Positions 32,910 to 40,822 of a stretch of DNA of 64,000 bases are shown here, in pieces; the stretch's first letter is position 1; every line of letters begins with the position of its first letter. The position numbers and the translations under genes were made by a program. This stretch comes from an uncultured Collinsella sp. Lineage in GTDB: Bacteria > Actinomycetota > Coriobacteriia > Coriobacteriales > Coriobacteriaceae. The stretch lies in the NCBI GenBank assembly GCA_900544205.1, contig UQUG01000004.1, positions 14,253 through 78,252 of the forward strand, written 5' to 3'. The notes beneath the pieces were generated by a model. That model was not told the origin of the DNA, did not search any database, and saw only the letters and a list, made by a program, of their open reading frames with translations.

Positions 32910-33542
32910 CTACATGCCCGCGAAACCTCGGGCAGCGGTGGCGCACATAAACGCCAAGGCTAGAATCACGAGCGAGCCCGCGATGTCGACCAGCACGCCC
33001 ATTGCGCGGCGCTCAAACAGCCAGCTCTCGAAGTGCGGGGCGACGTTGCGCCAGACACGCCACAACAAGATGCCCATGCCGATGACGCCGGGAACATTGA
33101 GCAGCAAAATCTCAGAGCACAAGAGGCCAATCAGGTTTCCGGCGGCAAAGCCCGCATCGCCCTCGCAGTACTTGCGATAAATCATGTACAGCATGTACGC
33201 CACAAACGGCTGCAGGCACGCAGAGATAAACGTAACCACCATCGAGGGGTCCTGAGAAAAGACATCGGTGAGCTTATCCACGCTCGTGGCATCTTTCGAA
33301 GCCAAGAACAAGCCAATGACCACCACGGGCACCACGCCCAAGATGACCTCGACCAGAGTAAATAACTTGGCAGTCAAATCCTCACTAGCCGAATTCAAAT
33401 AAGGCGCCCACTCAGGATGAGCATGCGCGCCGACCTTCTTGTCTTTCTCGGCACGATCGGCCTTTTTACCCTCGGCAACCCGACGGCCAGGATCCTTGCG
33501 AGTTCCCGCCGCAGCCACCCGAGCCCGAGACTTCTTACCCAT
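32910..33542 (-). CDS. Multi-pass membrane protein of unknown function
   Basis: The 210 residues have a Lys/Arg-rich N-terminal 40 residues (KKSRARVAAAGTRKDPGRR), then about four membrane segments (near 60-80, 100-122, 132-155, 185-207). No family was recognised. ATG 33542 was chosen over an in-frame ATG five codons upstream because GGGGTG precedes it at an acceptable distance. Two copies of a 190-nt repeat flank it, and the gene might have been moved or duplicated with them. Confidence 0.72.
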   Translation of the reverse strand: MGKKSRARVAAAGTRKDPGRRVAEGKKADRAEKDKKVGAHAHPEWAPYLNSASEDLTAKLFTLVEVILGVVPVVVIGLFLASKDATSVDKLTDVFSQDPSMVVTFISACLQPFVAYMLYMIYRKYCEGDAGFAAGNLIGLLCSEILLLNVPGVIGMGILLWRVWRNVAPHFESWLFERRAMGVLVDIAGSLVILALAFMCATAARGFAGM

Positions 33543-33608
33543 ACAAAAACACCCCATCAGGTAGTAGATAAACTAAAAGTCGCTACCCAGTGTACCCCCT
33601 AACAAATA

Positions 33609-33796
33609 GTGCCGCCCCAAAAGGGGCGGCACACAAACCAATCTATTAGCCAAAACTCGTTGGCTAGCCCGTGTCGTCAGACCCGCGGCGTATGCCTTTG
33701 CCTCGCGCGACTCTGCGAAGCCGTGAGCGAGAGGGAAAGGGATGCGCCGCGGGTCTGACGCCCGGAGCGGTGAAACTAGCAGTTGCCCTGCGAAGC
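33609..33796 (-). repeat. 190-nt repeat with large hairpin and terminator, copy 2
   Basis: Same element as 32704-32886 with mainly C/T changes. The hairpin arms are 33676-33693 and 33742-33759; one arm change makes a G-U pair if read on the plus strand. It follows the rubrerythrin gene and ends in GTGCCGCCCC/GGGGCGGCAC. Part of it (TGCGAAGCCGTGAGCGAG) is repeated again at about 33789-33806. Confidence 0.85.
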
Positions 33797-33856
33797 CGTG
33801 AGCGAGGAGGGAAGGTAGTCCGGCCCTCCCGGCCCAGCTCACGCTAGCGCCAAGCG

Positions 33857-34396
33857 CTAGTAGTTCACCACCTGCTCCTCAAAGTACGCCTTCGGGTGGT
33901 TACACACCGGGCACACCTCAGGCGCCTCAGCACCAACGTGCAGGTGCCCGCAGTTCAGGCACTTCCACACCTTTACGCCCTCGCGCTCAAACACCTCGCC
34001 CGACTCGATGCGCTCGACGAGTTTGTTGTAGCGCTCCTCGTGGGCCTTCTCGACGGCGGCGACGCCACGGAACTTCTCAGCGATCTCGGCAAAACCCTCC
34101 TCCTCGGCGGTCTTGGCGAACTCGTCGTACATCGTGGTCCACTCGTAGTTCTCGCCCGCAGCGGCATCACGCAGATTGTCCAGGGTATCGGGGACGGCGC
34201 CGTCGTGCAGATACTTAAACCACAGCTTGGCGTGCTCGGACTCGTTGCCCGCCGTCTCGGCAAAAATATTCGAGATCTGAACGTAGCCGTCCTTTTTGGC
34301 CTTGGATGCATAGTAGCGATACTTGGTGTGTGCCTGGGACTCACCGGCAAAAGCGGTCTCGAGGTTCTTCTTGGTTTGGGAATTCTCAAAATCCAT
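33857..34396 (-). CDS. Rubrerythrin
   Basis: The 179 residues have a ferritin-like diiron domain (about 1-135) with the repeated ExxH motifs (GESQAHTKY; ESEHAKL; EKAHEERY) and a C-terminal rubredoxin-like domain with two CxxC knuckles (CLNCGH and CPVCNH). Rubrerythrin reduces hydrogen peroxide in anaerobes. ATG 34396 is preceded by GAAGGGAAG. It lies downstream of mutY and an Rrf2 regulator, giving an oxidative-damage group, though a 114-bp gap suggests its own promoter. Confidence 0.95.
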   Translation of the reverse strand: MDFENSQTKKNLETAFAGESQAHTKYRYYASKAKKDGYVQISNIFAETAGNESEHAKLWFKYLHDGAVPDTLDNLRDAAAGENYEWTTMYDEFAKTAEEEGFAEIAEKFRGVAAVEKAHEERYNKLVERIESGEVFEREGVKVWKCLNCGHLHVGAEAPEVCPVCNHPKAYFEEQVVNY

Positions 34397-34510
34397 AGGT
34401 GTACTTCCCTTCAACGCATGCCGCCCGTAGGCTTCGAGCGACCTTGTCTTTAGGATGCCCTCAAGCCGCGAATTTAAACCTTACAATCCCGTTCTTCAGA
34501 TTTGAGCGGG

Positions 34511-35416
34511 CTACACACTCAACCAACGATCGTCCTCGGCTCGGCAAAAGCCCTCGCGCTCCAGGTCAGCTAGAATGCCCGCGATCAAGTCGCACTCGAC
34601 CGGCCCGCGACCGGCTGCCGCTTCCATCTCGTTAACGCCCACCACGGCATCAGCAAGCGTAATCCCCGCCGGCTGCCCATCGCGCGCTGCCAGCAACATA
34701 CGCACGATATGCGCGCGCTTTTGGCGACGCGAGCCCTCAAACTTGGACTGACGGCTATAGCCCGCCGACCGCCTGGACGGATTGGGCAACGTCTTTTTTA
34801 GATATGCGCCGTAATCTAGCAACGCGTAATACCACGCGCGCGGCGTGTCGGCATCATCGAGCGGCACGGCAAAGGGAGCGATCTCGTCCGCCGACGCACC
34901 GGGGGCCGCCGGACAGGCCGCCTGAATCAGCGGCACCAGCTCGCGATCGGGAACAGCCGGTACATCGGGAAAGAAGTGATGCAGAAAGACCGTGCGCACA
35001 TTGGTCTCCAGATACACGCCCGGAAGATCAAACGCAAACGACCGGATACCCTGCGCCGTTGCCGGGCCAATACCAGGCAGAGCGACCAAGTCACGCGTCT
35101 CGTGTGGAAACTCCCCGTCCCAGTCTTCCACAACGCGCTGAGCGGCCTTGTGGAGCGCCAGAGCGCGTCGGTTGTAGCCCATCCCCTGCCAAGCGTCCAA
35201 AACATCGGAAGGCGCGGCCTGGGCAAGCGCCTGCACGGTCGGAAAACGATCGAGCCACACCGGCATGCGCGCCTCCACACGCGGCACCTGCGTTTGCTGC
35301 AGCATGACCTCAGAAAGCCAAATGATGTACGGATCGCGTGTGCGGCGCCACGGAAGGTCGCGATAACGCAGGACCCCTTCCGAACGAATCATCGAACGAA
35401 AGGGGTCCTGAATCAT
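34511..35416 (-). CDS. MutY-like adenine DNA glycosylase without iron-sulfur cluster
   Basis: The 301 residues contain the HhH-GPD fold of MutY: WLSEVMLQQTQV (catalytic Glu36), the HhH in LPGIGPATAQGI (about 113-124). Two departures: the catalytic Asp region is ETNVRT (Glu137 where DxNVxR is usual), and the C-x6-C-x2-C-x5-C cluster is absent, replaced by a basic stretch (NPSRRSAGYSRQSKFEGSRR). The NUDIX-like C-terminal 8-oxoG recognition domain is also missing. Clusterless MutY forms are known in some anaerobes. AAGGAG precedes ATG 35416. The Rrf2 gene is 21 bases upstream, likely same transcript. Activity should be treated as uncertain. Confidence 0.75.
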   Translation of the reverse strand: MIQDPFRSMIRSEGVLRYRDLPWRRTRDPYIIWLSEVMLQQTQVPRVEARMPVWLDRFPTVQALAQAAPSDVLDAWQGMGYNRRALALHKAAQRVVEDWDGEFPHETRDLVALPGIGPATAQGIRSFAFDLPGVYLETNVRTVFLHHFFPDVPAVPDRELVPLIQAACPAAPGASADEIAPFAVPLDDADTPRAWYYALLDYGAYLKKTLPNPSRRSAGYSRQSKFEGSRRQKRAHIVRMLLAARDGQPAGITLADAVVGVNEMEAAAGRGPVECDLIAGILADLEREGFCRAEDDRWLSV

Positions 35417-35437
35417 GGCTATGCTCCTTATGCGGCG

Positions 35438-35923
35438 CTATTCCTCCCGGTAAGCGCACGCGCAGGTGGCGTACTCGGGAAACGCTTCGCGGTCGGCGAA
35501 CTTGGGATCGACGGCCGGGAACTGGCGGTGAGCGACGATGTCGCCGAGCGAAACGGAATCGAGGTGGTCGCGCATCAACGCCTGAGCTCCGGCCCACAGG
35601 GGATGATAGCAGCACGTGCCCATGCGTGCACAGTCACCATCGGGTGCGGTGCAATCATTCATAACCATAGGGCCCTGAACGGCCTCGACGACCTGACGAA
35701 TGGTGACGTCGTCCGGACTGACTTTAAGACGCATGCCGCCATGGACGCCACGCAGGCTCTCCACAATACCGGCCTGGACCAAACCGTGCTGAATCGAGCG
35801 GGCAAACGAATACGGGACATTGACCTCTTCGGCAGCGGTGCGAACAGAAAGCAAACGCTCCGGATCCTCGGCAAGCATCGCCAGCATGCGAAGGGCGTAA
35901 TCAGTCTTCCTCGATATGTCCAT
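35438..35923 (-). CDS. Rrf2-family transcriptional regulator
   Basis: The 161 residues carry an Rrf2 winged helix (about 1-80; RKTDYALRMLAMLAED, then VPYSFARSIQHGLVQAGIV and RGVHGGMRL) and a Cys-rich segment C-x6-C-x5-CC around residues 90-105 that could hold a 2Fe-2S cluster or sense redox state, as in IscR, NsrR or RirA-type proteins. It is immediately upstream of mutY with rubrerythrin beyond, which suggests a redox response. AAAGGGG precedes ATG 35923. The regulon is otherwise unknown. Confidence 0.9.
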   Translation of the reverse strand: MDISRKTDYALRMLAMLAEDPERLLSVRTAAEEVNVPYSFARSIQHGLVQAGIVESLRGVHGGMRLKVSPDDVTIRQVVEAVQGPMVMNDCTAPDGDCARMGTCCYHPLWAGAQALMRDHLDSVSLGDIVAHRQFPAVDPKFADREAFPEYATCACAYREE

Positions 35924-36282
35924 TTTTCCCCTTTCAAGGAATACGAACAGCTCGAACGAGCTCCGGGGCCGAGCTTGTGTCGAGACGCTAAATGACCGCC
36001 AGGACATCCAAATGGTAAATCGGATATCCACTGAGTGCCGCGCTTGGAGCGAAATGCATCAGATGCGGCGCACAGTGCAATTTAGTATAACCTAACCCCC
36101 TGTCTCGTAGAACAGGTGTTGCGCAACAAAGCTGTTGTTCAGACAGATATACTTATTAGATTTTACTTGCGTTCCCGAAGGCGCGGGGATTCTGGGCGAA
36201 GATGCACCAGGGCGATCGTTCTATCGAAACAAAGTGCATCAAACGCAAAAAGCCACGTCCGAAGACGTGGCTTTAATTGCGT
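35924..36282. other. Intergenic region between the Rrf2 gene and tRNA-Asp
   Basis: About 360 bp without a credible gene. It holds the likely Rrf2 promoter on the minus strand (TATACT near 36084-36089, in GGTTATACTAAATTG) and the tRNA terminator at 36247-36275. Short open frames overlap the tRNA and look accidental. Confidence 0.6.
36247..36275 (-). terminator. Terminator of tRNA-Asp
   Basis: AAAGCCACGTC and GACGTGGCTTT pair around TTCG, and on the minus strand the stem ends in TTTTT. Confidence 0.9.
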
Positions 36283-36360
<78 letters not shown>

Positions 36361-36406
36361 AGGCAGACGTTCGCGTTTGTTTCCGCTCGCGTGCGCTGCG
36401 GGGATT

Positions 36407-36436
36407 AGTATACACAGAAGTCTGTCCGGCGCGCAA
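36407..36436 (-). promoter_or_regulatory. Promoter of tRNA-Asp
   Basis: On the minus strand TTGCGC (36431-36436), an 18-base spacer and TATACT (36407-36412) lie about 47 bases before the mature 5' end. Confidence 0.65.
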
Positions 36437-36469
36437 CAACTTTTTTGAAAAAATTTTTCAGGGCCATCC

Positions 36470-36612
36470 GGGAGGGTCTCCGGGGCTGAGGGCGGGGGTT
36501 AAGTTTGCTGCTCTACAGTCCTGCGCAAGACGGAAAGTACATTAAGTGCTTTCCTTTGCGTGCGGAACTCGCGACAAACTTAACCCCCGCCCTCAGCCCC
36601 GGAGACCCTCCC
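36470..36612. repeat. 143-nt element with perfect 38-bp inverted arms
   Basis: Arms 36470-36507 and 36575-36612 are exact complements over 38 bases (starting GGGAGGGTCTCCGGGG). The centre also pairs with itself: GGAAAGTAC with GTGCTTTCC around ATTAA. The element is therefore one near-continuous hairpin. It lies between the tRNA and the phosphodiesterase gene, within the 36361-36770 gap that has no gene. Confidence 0.85.
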
Positions 36613-36727
36613 TGCCGTCACATTATTCAACCAGTTTTGCGGGCGTGCGCCGCTGCGCGGCTAGCCCGCGTGCTCCTCGGCGGGGTTGGTCTGATGGATC
36701 TTGTTGAACTTCTTACTTTGGCTCAAA

Positions 36728-36762
36728 GAAAAACGGGAGATGCGTTGTGCATCCCCCGTTTA
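36728..36762 (-). terminator. Terminator of the phosphodiesterase gene
   Basis: AAACGGGGGATGC and GCATCTCCCGTTT pair (one mismatch) and end in TTTTTCTTT on the minus strand. Confidence 0.85.
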
Positions 36763-36770
36763 TGTTGCGG

Positions 36771-37238
36771 TTAGTCTAGGTCAATAAACTTGGTGCTTAT
36801 GATCTTGCCGTCTTTTACTAGCATTCTGGCCATGGTGGGGCCTCGGGTGCCTCTGGGGTAGCTGGCGCTGCCCGGGTTGAGGACTAAGCAACGGCCCACT
36901 TGGGCTTCTTTGGTTACGTGGGTGTGGCCGTTGATGGCTACGTCTACGGATCCCACCGGAAGGTCTTCGCGGTAGTGAGCTACGGCGAATTTGAGGCCTT
37001 CGTAGGTAAAGAGTGCAAGACGGTCTACATCGGGGCCGTAGTCACGGTAGTAATCGTTGTTGCCCAGTACGGCCCGCACGGGGGCGATGGTGCATAGGTG
37101 CTCGTAGTCTATCTCTGACGTGAGGTCGCCGGCGTGGATGATCAGGTCTGCGCCCTCAAGCTCATCCAGGAGCGCAGGCGATAAATAGCCGTGGGTGTCC
37201 GAGATGATGTCGATACGCTTGGCGCTTGCACTGTTCAT
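36771..37238 (-). CDS. Metallophosphoesterase, YfcE/MJ0936 family
   Basis: The 155 residues have the calcineurin-like motifs DIISDTHGY (about 10-18), HAGDL (35-39), GNND (about 58-61) and NGHTH (about 103-107), followed by NPGSASYPRG, a typical YfcE ending. Such enzymes are phosphodiesterases with Mn or Ni; the natural substrate is not known. ATG 37238 has GGAAGGGAT before it. The gene is a single unit with its own terminator. Confidence 0.92.
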   Translation of the reverse strand: MNSASAKRIDIISDTHGYLSPALLDELEGADLIIHAGDLTSEIDYEHLCTIAPVRAVLGNNDYYRDYGPDVDRLALFTYEGLKFAVAHYREDLPVGSVDVAINGHTHVTKEAQVGRCLVLNPGSASYPRGTRGPTMARMLVKDGKIISTKFIDLD

Positions 37239-37278
37239 GGGATCCCTTCCGCAAAAAAACGATTCGGCAGATATATAC

Positions 37279-37331
37279 AAAAAGGCCCCACGGCTCCGCA
37301 GACGATGGGTCTACAGGGCTGCGGGGCCAGT
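37279..37331 (-). terminator. Terminator of the first LytTR regulator gene
   Basis: TGGCCCCGCAGCC pairs imperfectly with GGAGCCGTGGGGCC and TTTTTGTA follows on the minus strand. Confidence 0.65.
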
Positions 37332-37334
37332 GTG

Positions 37335-38051
37335 CTAGAGACTCAGGGCCTTCTTGAGCGGCACGACGCGACGGCGCGAAACCGGCACGCGCTCGTCGAC
37401 GCCCGTAATGCCCAGTTGGATGGCACCCGAGGGCACCGTCTCGACATCCGTGACGCACGCCAAGTTGACGATATAGCGGCGGTGAACACGGAAGAAGCCA
37501 AAGTCGCAGAGCTTGGCCTCAAACTGCGCCAGCGAGGTTGTCGACAAAAAGCGATCATCGACGGTATAGATGCAGGAGTAATCGTCCTTGGCCATGATAA
37601 AGCGAATGTCGTCCACGGGAATGAGCACCTTGCGGCCGCCCTTTTCCACCGGGATACGCTCGATGGTCACCTTGCTGTCCGTAACCGGCTTGGTGCGTTG
37701 CATGACCTTCTCGATCGCGCGATCCAAGCGAGCTTCCTCGACCGGCTTCATCAGATAATCGACGGCATCCACGTCGAATGCCTCGACCGCATGGTCACTA
37801 TACGCAGTCACAAACACGATCGCCGGCGGATTTTTGAGCTTATGCAGCGCCTCGGCAAGTTGCAGGCCCGAGGCACCGGGCATCGAGATATCGAGAAACA
37901 CGACATCCACGCGACTTTCCATAAGCATCTCGATGGCGGAGCGGACGCTCGACGCCTCCGTGATCGTGCCGATCTTGCCCGTTTGCTCGAGCAGGAAGCG
38001 AAGCTCCGAGCGAGCCGGCGCCTCATCATCCACAATCATCGCACGCAGCAT
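37335..38051 (-). CDS. LytTR-family response regulator (system 1)
   Basis: The 238 residues comprise a receiver domain (1-120; VDDE at 7-10, phospho-acceptor Asp54 in FLDISMPG, YLMKPVEE) and a LytTR DNA-binding domain (about 135-238; FRVHRRYIVNL). It is the last gene of a unit with the histidine kinase upstream (72 bases). The second system at 43221-45379 is a clear paralogue. ATG 38051 was used; GAAAGG lies ten bases upstream, slightly far. Target genes are unknown; LytTR regulators often control surface polysaccharide or transport genes. Confidence 0.92.
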   Translation of the reverse strand: MLRAMIVDDEAPARSELRFLLEQTGKIGTITEASSVRSAIEMLMESRVDVVFLDISMPGASGLQLAEALHKLKNPPAIVFVTAYSDHAVEAFDVDAVDYLMKPVEEARLDRAIEKVMQRTKPVTDSKVTIERIPVEKGGRKVLIPVDDIRFIMAKDDYSCIYTVDDRFLSTTSLAQFEAKLCDFGFFRVHRRYIVNLACVTDVETVPSGAIQLGITGVDERVPVSRRRVVPLKKALSL

Positions 38052-38123
38052 AGGGATAAAACCTTTCGTCAACTAACTACGCCGGGCATCCGTCGCATGA
38101 CGTTGAGCCCGTAACCTTTTATT

Positions 38124-39467
38124 TTACTCTTGAATGTCGAAGATGCTCTCTGACAAATCAAGATGAAGGAGCACCTTGGTGCCCTTGCCTGGCGCCGATT
38201 CGACACGCGTATAGGAGTGCGGCCCATAAAAGCGATGGATGCGCTCCGAAATATTGTGCATGGCCACACCGGCGCCGCCACCCTGGGGAGAGCTGGCGTC
38301 GGGACGGGCAGAACGCTCGTCAAACAGTCTGGCGGCGGTACCCTCATCCATGCCCACGCCATTATCGGCCACGGCAATCAAGATTGCATCCTCGCCGTCT
38401 TGGTGAACGGTCACGTCGATCCTCAGGGCGTCGTCATCGCCCATACCATGACGTACGGCGTTCTCGACAATCGGCTGGATCACGAACGCCGGCACCAGCG
38501 TATCTTCCACGTCCTCGGACACATCGAACGTCGCAAGCACGCGGTCCTCGCCAAAGCGGGCCTTCTCAAAGGTAAGGTAGCGCCTGGTCTGTGCGACCTC
38601 GCGCGAGACCGGAATAAGCGATCCCGAGTTGTCGAGCGTGGCACGATAGAACGATGAGAACTCACGAAGCAGTTCGCGGGCCCGCAGCGGGTCGGTGCGC
38701 GTAAACGATGCAATGGTGTTCAGCGTGTTGAACAGGAAGTGCGGGTTAATCTGCGCCTGCAGCGCACGCACCTCGGCGCGCGCCGTGAGTTCCTTTTGCA
38801 CCTCGAGCTCGTGGATGGCGAGCTGCGTGGACAAGATCTCGGCAAAGCCCGAGGCAAGCGCGTACTGGGTACGGTCGACGGCGCGCGGGGTCTTGTAGTA
38901 GAACTTGAGCGTGCCGACGGTACGATCGCCCACCTTGATGGGGGCGATAATGCCGGCGGGGACTTGGTTGTGCGAGCCGTCCGAGCCCACGACATCCACC
39001 ATACGGTTGAACGACTGCACGATGCCATGTTCGATAACGTAGCGTGTGGCAAGCGTGTGGATGGGAGTATCGGGCAGCAGTTTTTCCTCAAACTCGCCCG
39101 CGCAGGCAAGCACGTTGTCCTCGTCGGTGATGGCCACCGTCATGGCGCGCGTCTCGGGCAAAATGCGCCGGCACACCAAACGCGCCGACTCCTGCGTCAG
39201 ACCGCCCTTAATGTCCTCGAGCATGGCCGAGGCCACCGAGAGCGTCTCCTCGGTGTACTGGGAGCGCACCGAATCGGGATTGAGCGTCAAAAAGATAAAG
39301 ATGCACAGAAAGATGCACAGCAGCGCGCAGGCAATCACCGTGGCGATCGGCTCGATACCGGTCACCAAGGCAAAAATAAAGTACACCAGCACGCAAATGG
39401 CGCAGGCAACGGCAATGATGCGAAAGATTGATATTGAACTATCGCGCTGGGCGCGGCGGTCGATCAT
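38124..39467 (-). CDS. LytS/YpdA-like sensor histidine kinase (system 1)
   Basis: The 447 residues have two N-terminal membrane segments (about 14-35, 40-62), a GAF-like sensory part (about 75-210), a His kinase domain with the phospho-acceptor His243 in QINPHFLFNTLN, and an ATPase domain with N-box (VENAVRHG) and G-box (DNGVGMDEG). It overlaps the upstream glycosyltransferase gene by four bases (ATGA), which points to translational coupling, so GT, kinase and regulator are likely one operon. The signal is unknown. Confidence 0.92.
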   Translation of the reverse strand: MIDRRAQRDSSISIFRIIAVACAICVLVYFIFALVTGIEPIATVIACALLCIFLCIFIFLTLNPDSVRSQYTEETLSVASAMLEDIKGGLTQESARLVCRRILPETRAMTVAITDEDNVLACAGEFEEKLLPDTPIHTLATRYVIEHGIVQSFNRMVDVVGSDGSHNQVPAGIIAPIKVGDRTVGTLKFYYKTPRAVDRTQYALASGFAEILSTQLAIHELEVQKELTARAEVRALQAQINPHFLFNTLNTIASFTRTDPLRARELLREFSSFYRATLDNSGSLIPVSREVAQTRRYLTFEKARFGEDRVLATFDVSEDVEDTLVPAFVIQPIVENAVRHGMGDDDALRIDVTVHQDGEDAILIAVADNGVGMDEGTAARLFDERSARPDASSPQGGGAGVAMHNISERIHRFYGPHSYTRVESAPGKGTKVLLHLDLSESIFDIQE

Positions 39468-40651
39468 TCGGCCCCCTCCAGGATACTGATCAGTTGTGCG
39501 TCACGCCAAAGCCCGTCCATGATCTTGGGCCAAAAGCTCTGGAAACGCAGGTAGCTTGCAGCGTTTTGGCGCGCATAGGCCTTTGCCTCGTCGATACCAT
39601 GGCGCCAGATGCGCAGGTAGCCCTCATGCTCGCGGGTAAACACGCTGCGGACCATAGCGGTCTTGCGCACGCGGTCGTCGAGCTCGCGCGAAATCCACGG
39701 GCCCGGGTAGGGCATGAGCGATGCCGCCGTAACGGGAATGAGCTCCTTTTGATGCGCGGCGAATGTCAACTTGGCCCGTTCGTAGTACCAACGGTATACA
39801 TCCTGCATAAAGCGCGGTGAGCGCTTTTCGGACTCCGGAGGCAGATGGCGCACGGTCCACTCGTTATCGAACCACACGTCGTAGCCAAACATGCGCATGT
39901 TAAAGAGGTAATCCAAGTCCTCGCCGCGGGTGATAAACGGGTCAAAGGCCACACGCGTAAAGGCGCGGGCGTGCAGGGCCATCAGGCCGCCGCACACGTA
40001 GTTGGAGCGCGAGATGCGGGTGCCCGAGAGCGCCTTTTTCATCCAACGGTTGAACTCGATGCGCTTGGTCCACCAACGATGGCAGATGCCCGCCTTGTCC
40101 GTGGGAGCCAGCGGCGAGCCGTCGCGATCGTAGAAATAGCCGCTCTTGACCAAGATCGGCAAGCCCTGACGCGTCTGCTGCCCCAACGCATAGGTCGCGC
40201 GCTTCATAAAGTCGGCGTCGATGACAGTCTCATCGTCATCCAAAAAGATAACCGCGTCATGCCCCAGCACAGCGGCGCAGGCTAGCCCCATATTGCGGAT
40301 GGCACCGTAGCCTCGCAGGCTCACGCACTCGCCCGAACCCTTGGGCGCGATCTGAGCAACCCGGTCTGCGATGCGCGAGGCCTGGGTGTTGGTGACAACG
40401 GTGACCTTGAGCGTGGGATGCGCGTCGACAATCTCGTGCACGCGCAGCGACACATCGGCTGTGGCAGAAACGGGACAGACCACCAAAAGGATGATGCGCG
40501 GGATGTCACGTACCTGCTCAAGCGAGGCCAGGCAGCGGTCGAGTTCGGGATTGTCGGCGTTGAGTCGCGTCGAATGGTCATAGGTGCCAGGGGCGTTTGC
40601 GCAAGCGTCATCGCCCGCCCAATACGTTGGAATCACGACCGTGGCGTTCAT
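39464..40651 (-). CDS. Glycosyltransferase, family 2-like (GT-A fold)
   Basis: The 395 residues start with VVIPTYW, have FLDDDE (about 136-141, the metal-binding DxD region) and a later RGEDLDY motif (about 242-248). These are marks of an inverting GT-A enzyme. The length suggests a stand-alone cytoplasmic glycosyltransferase without membrane anchor. GCAGGGAGG precedes ATG 40651. Its stop overlaps the start of the sensor kinase gene, which is unusual and links it to system 1, perhaps to a cell-surface glycan. The sugar donor is unknown. Confidence 0.87.
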   Translation of the reverse strand: MNATVVIPTYWAGDDACANAPGTYDHSTRLNADNPELDRCLASLEQVRDIPRIILLVVCPVSATADVSLRVHEIVDAHPTLKVTVVTNTQASRIADRVAQIAPKGSGECVSLRGYGAIRNMGLACAAVLGHDAVIFLDDDETVIDADFMKRATYALGQQTRQGLPILVKSGYFYDRDGSPLAPTDKAGICHRWWTKRIEFNRWMKKALSGTRISRSNYVCGGLMALHARAFTRVAFDPFITRGEDLDYLFNMRMFGYDVWFDNEWTVRHLPPESEKRSPRFMQDVYRWYYERAKLTFAAHQKELIPVTAASLMPYPGPWISRELDDRVRKTAMVRSVFTREHEGYLRIWRHGIDEAKAYARQNAASYLRFQSFWPKIMDGLWRDAQLISILEGAE

Positions 40652-40676
40652 GCCTTACCCTCCCTGCAACACAAAA

Positions 40677-40707
40677 ACGGGGCGCCGCCAAACACAGGCG
40701 ACGCCCC
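40677..40707 (-). terminator. Terminator of the MFS transporter gene
   Basis: CGGGGCGTCGCC pairs with GGCGGCGCCCCG around TGTGTTT, and TTTTTGTG follows on the minus strand. Confidence 0.9.
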
Positions 40708-40822
40708 GCGACCTAGCTGATTCCATCATACCCACTTGGGCAAATCATTGCTCGCAAGTCGCAATGTTTATTGCGGATAACCCCAAAAGAGTACCGTGGA
40801 CAGGCACAATAGCCGCTCGCTC

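Noticed and set aside
32635..33842. Two similar minus-strand open frames (32635-32946 and 33573-33842) sharing an AHGFAESREAK-type sequence
   Set aside because: Both are simply the 190-nt repeat read through on one strand, crossing the terminator hairpins; no ribosome binding site.
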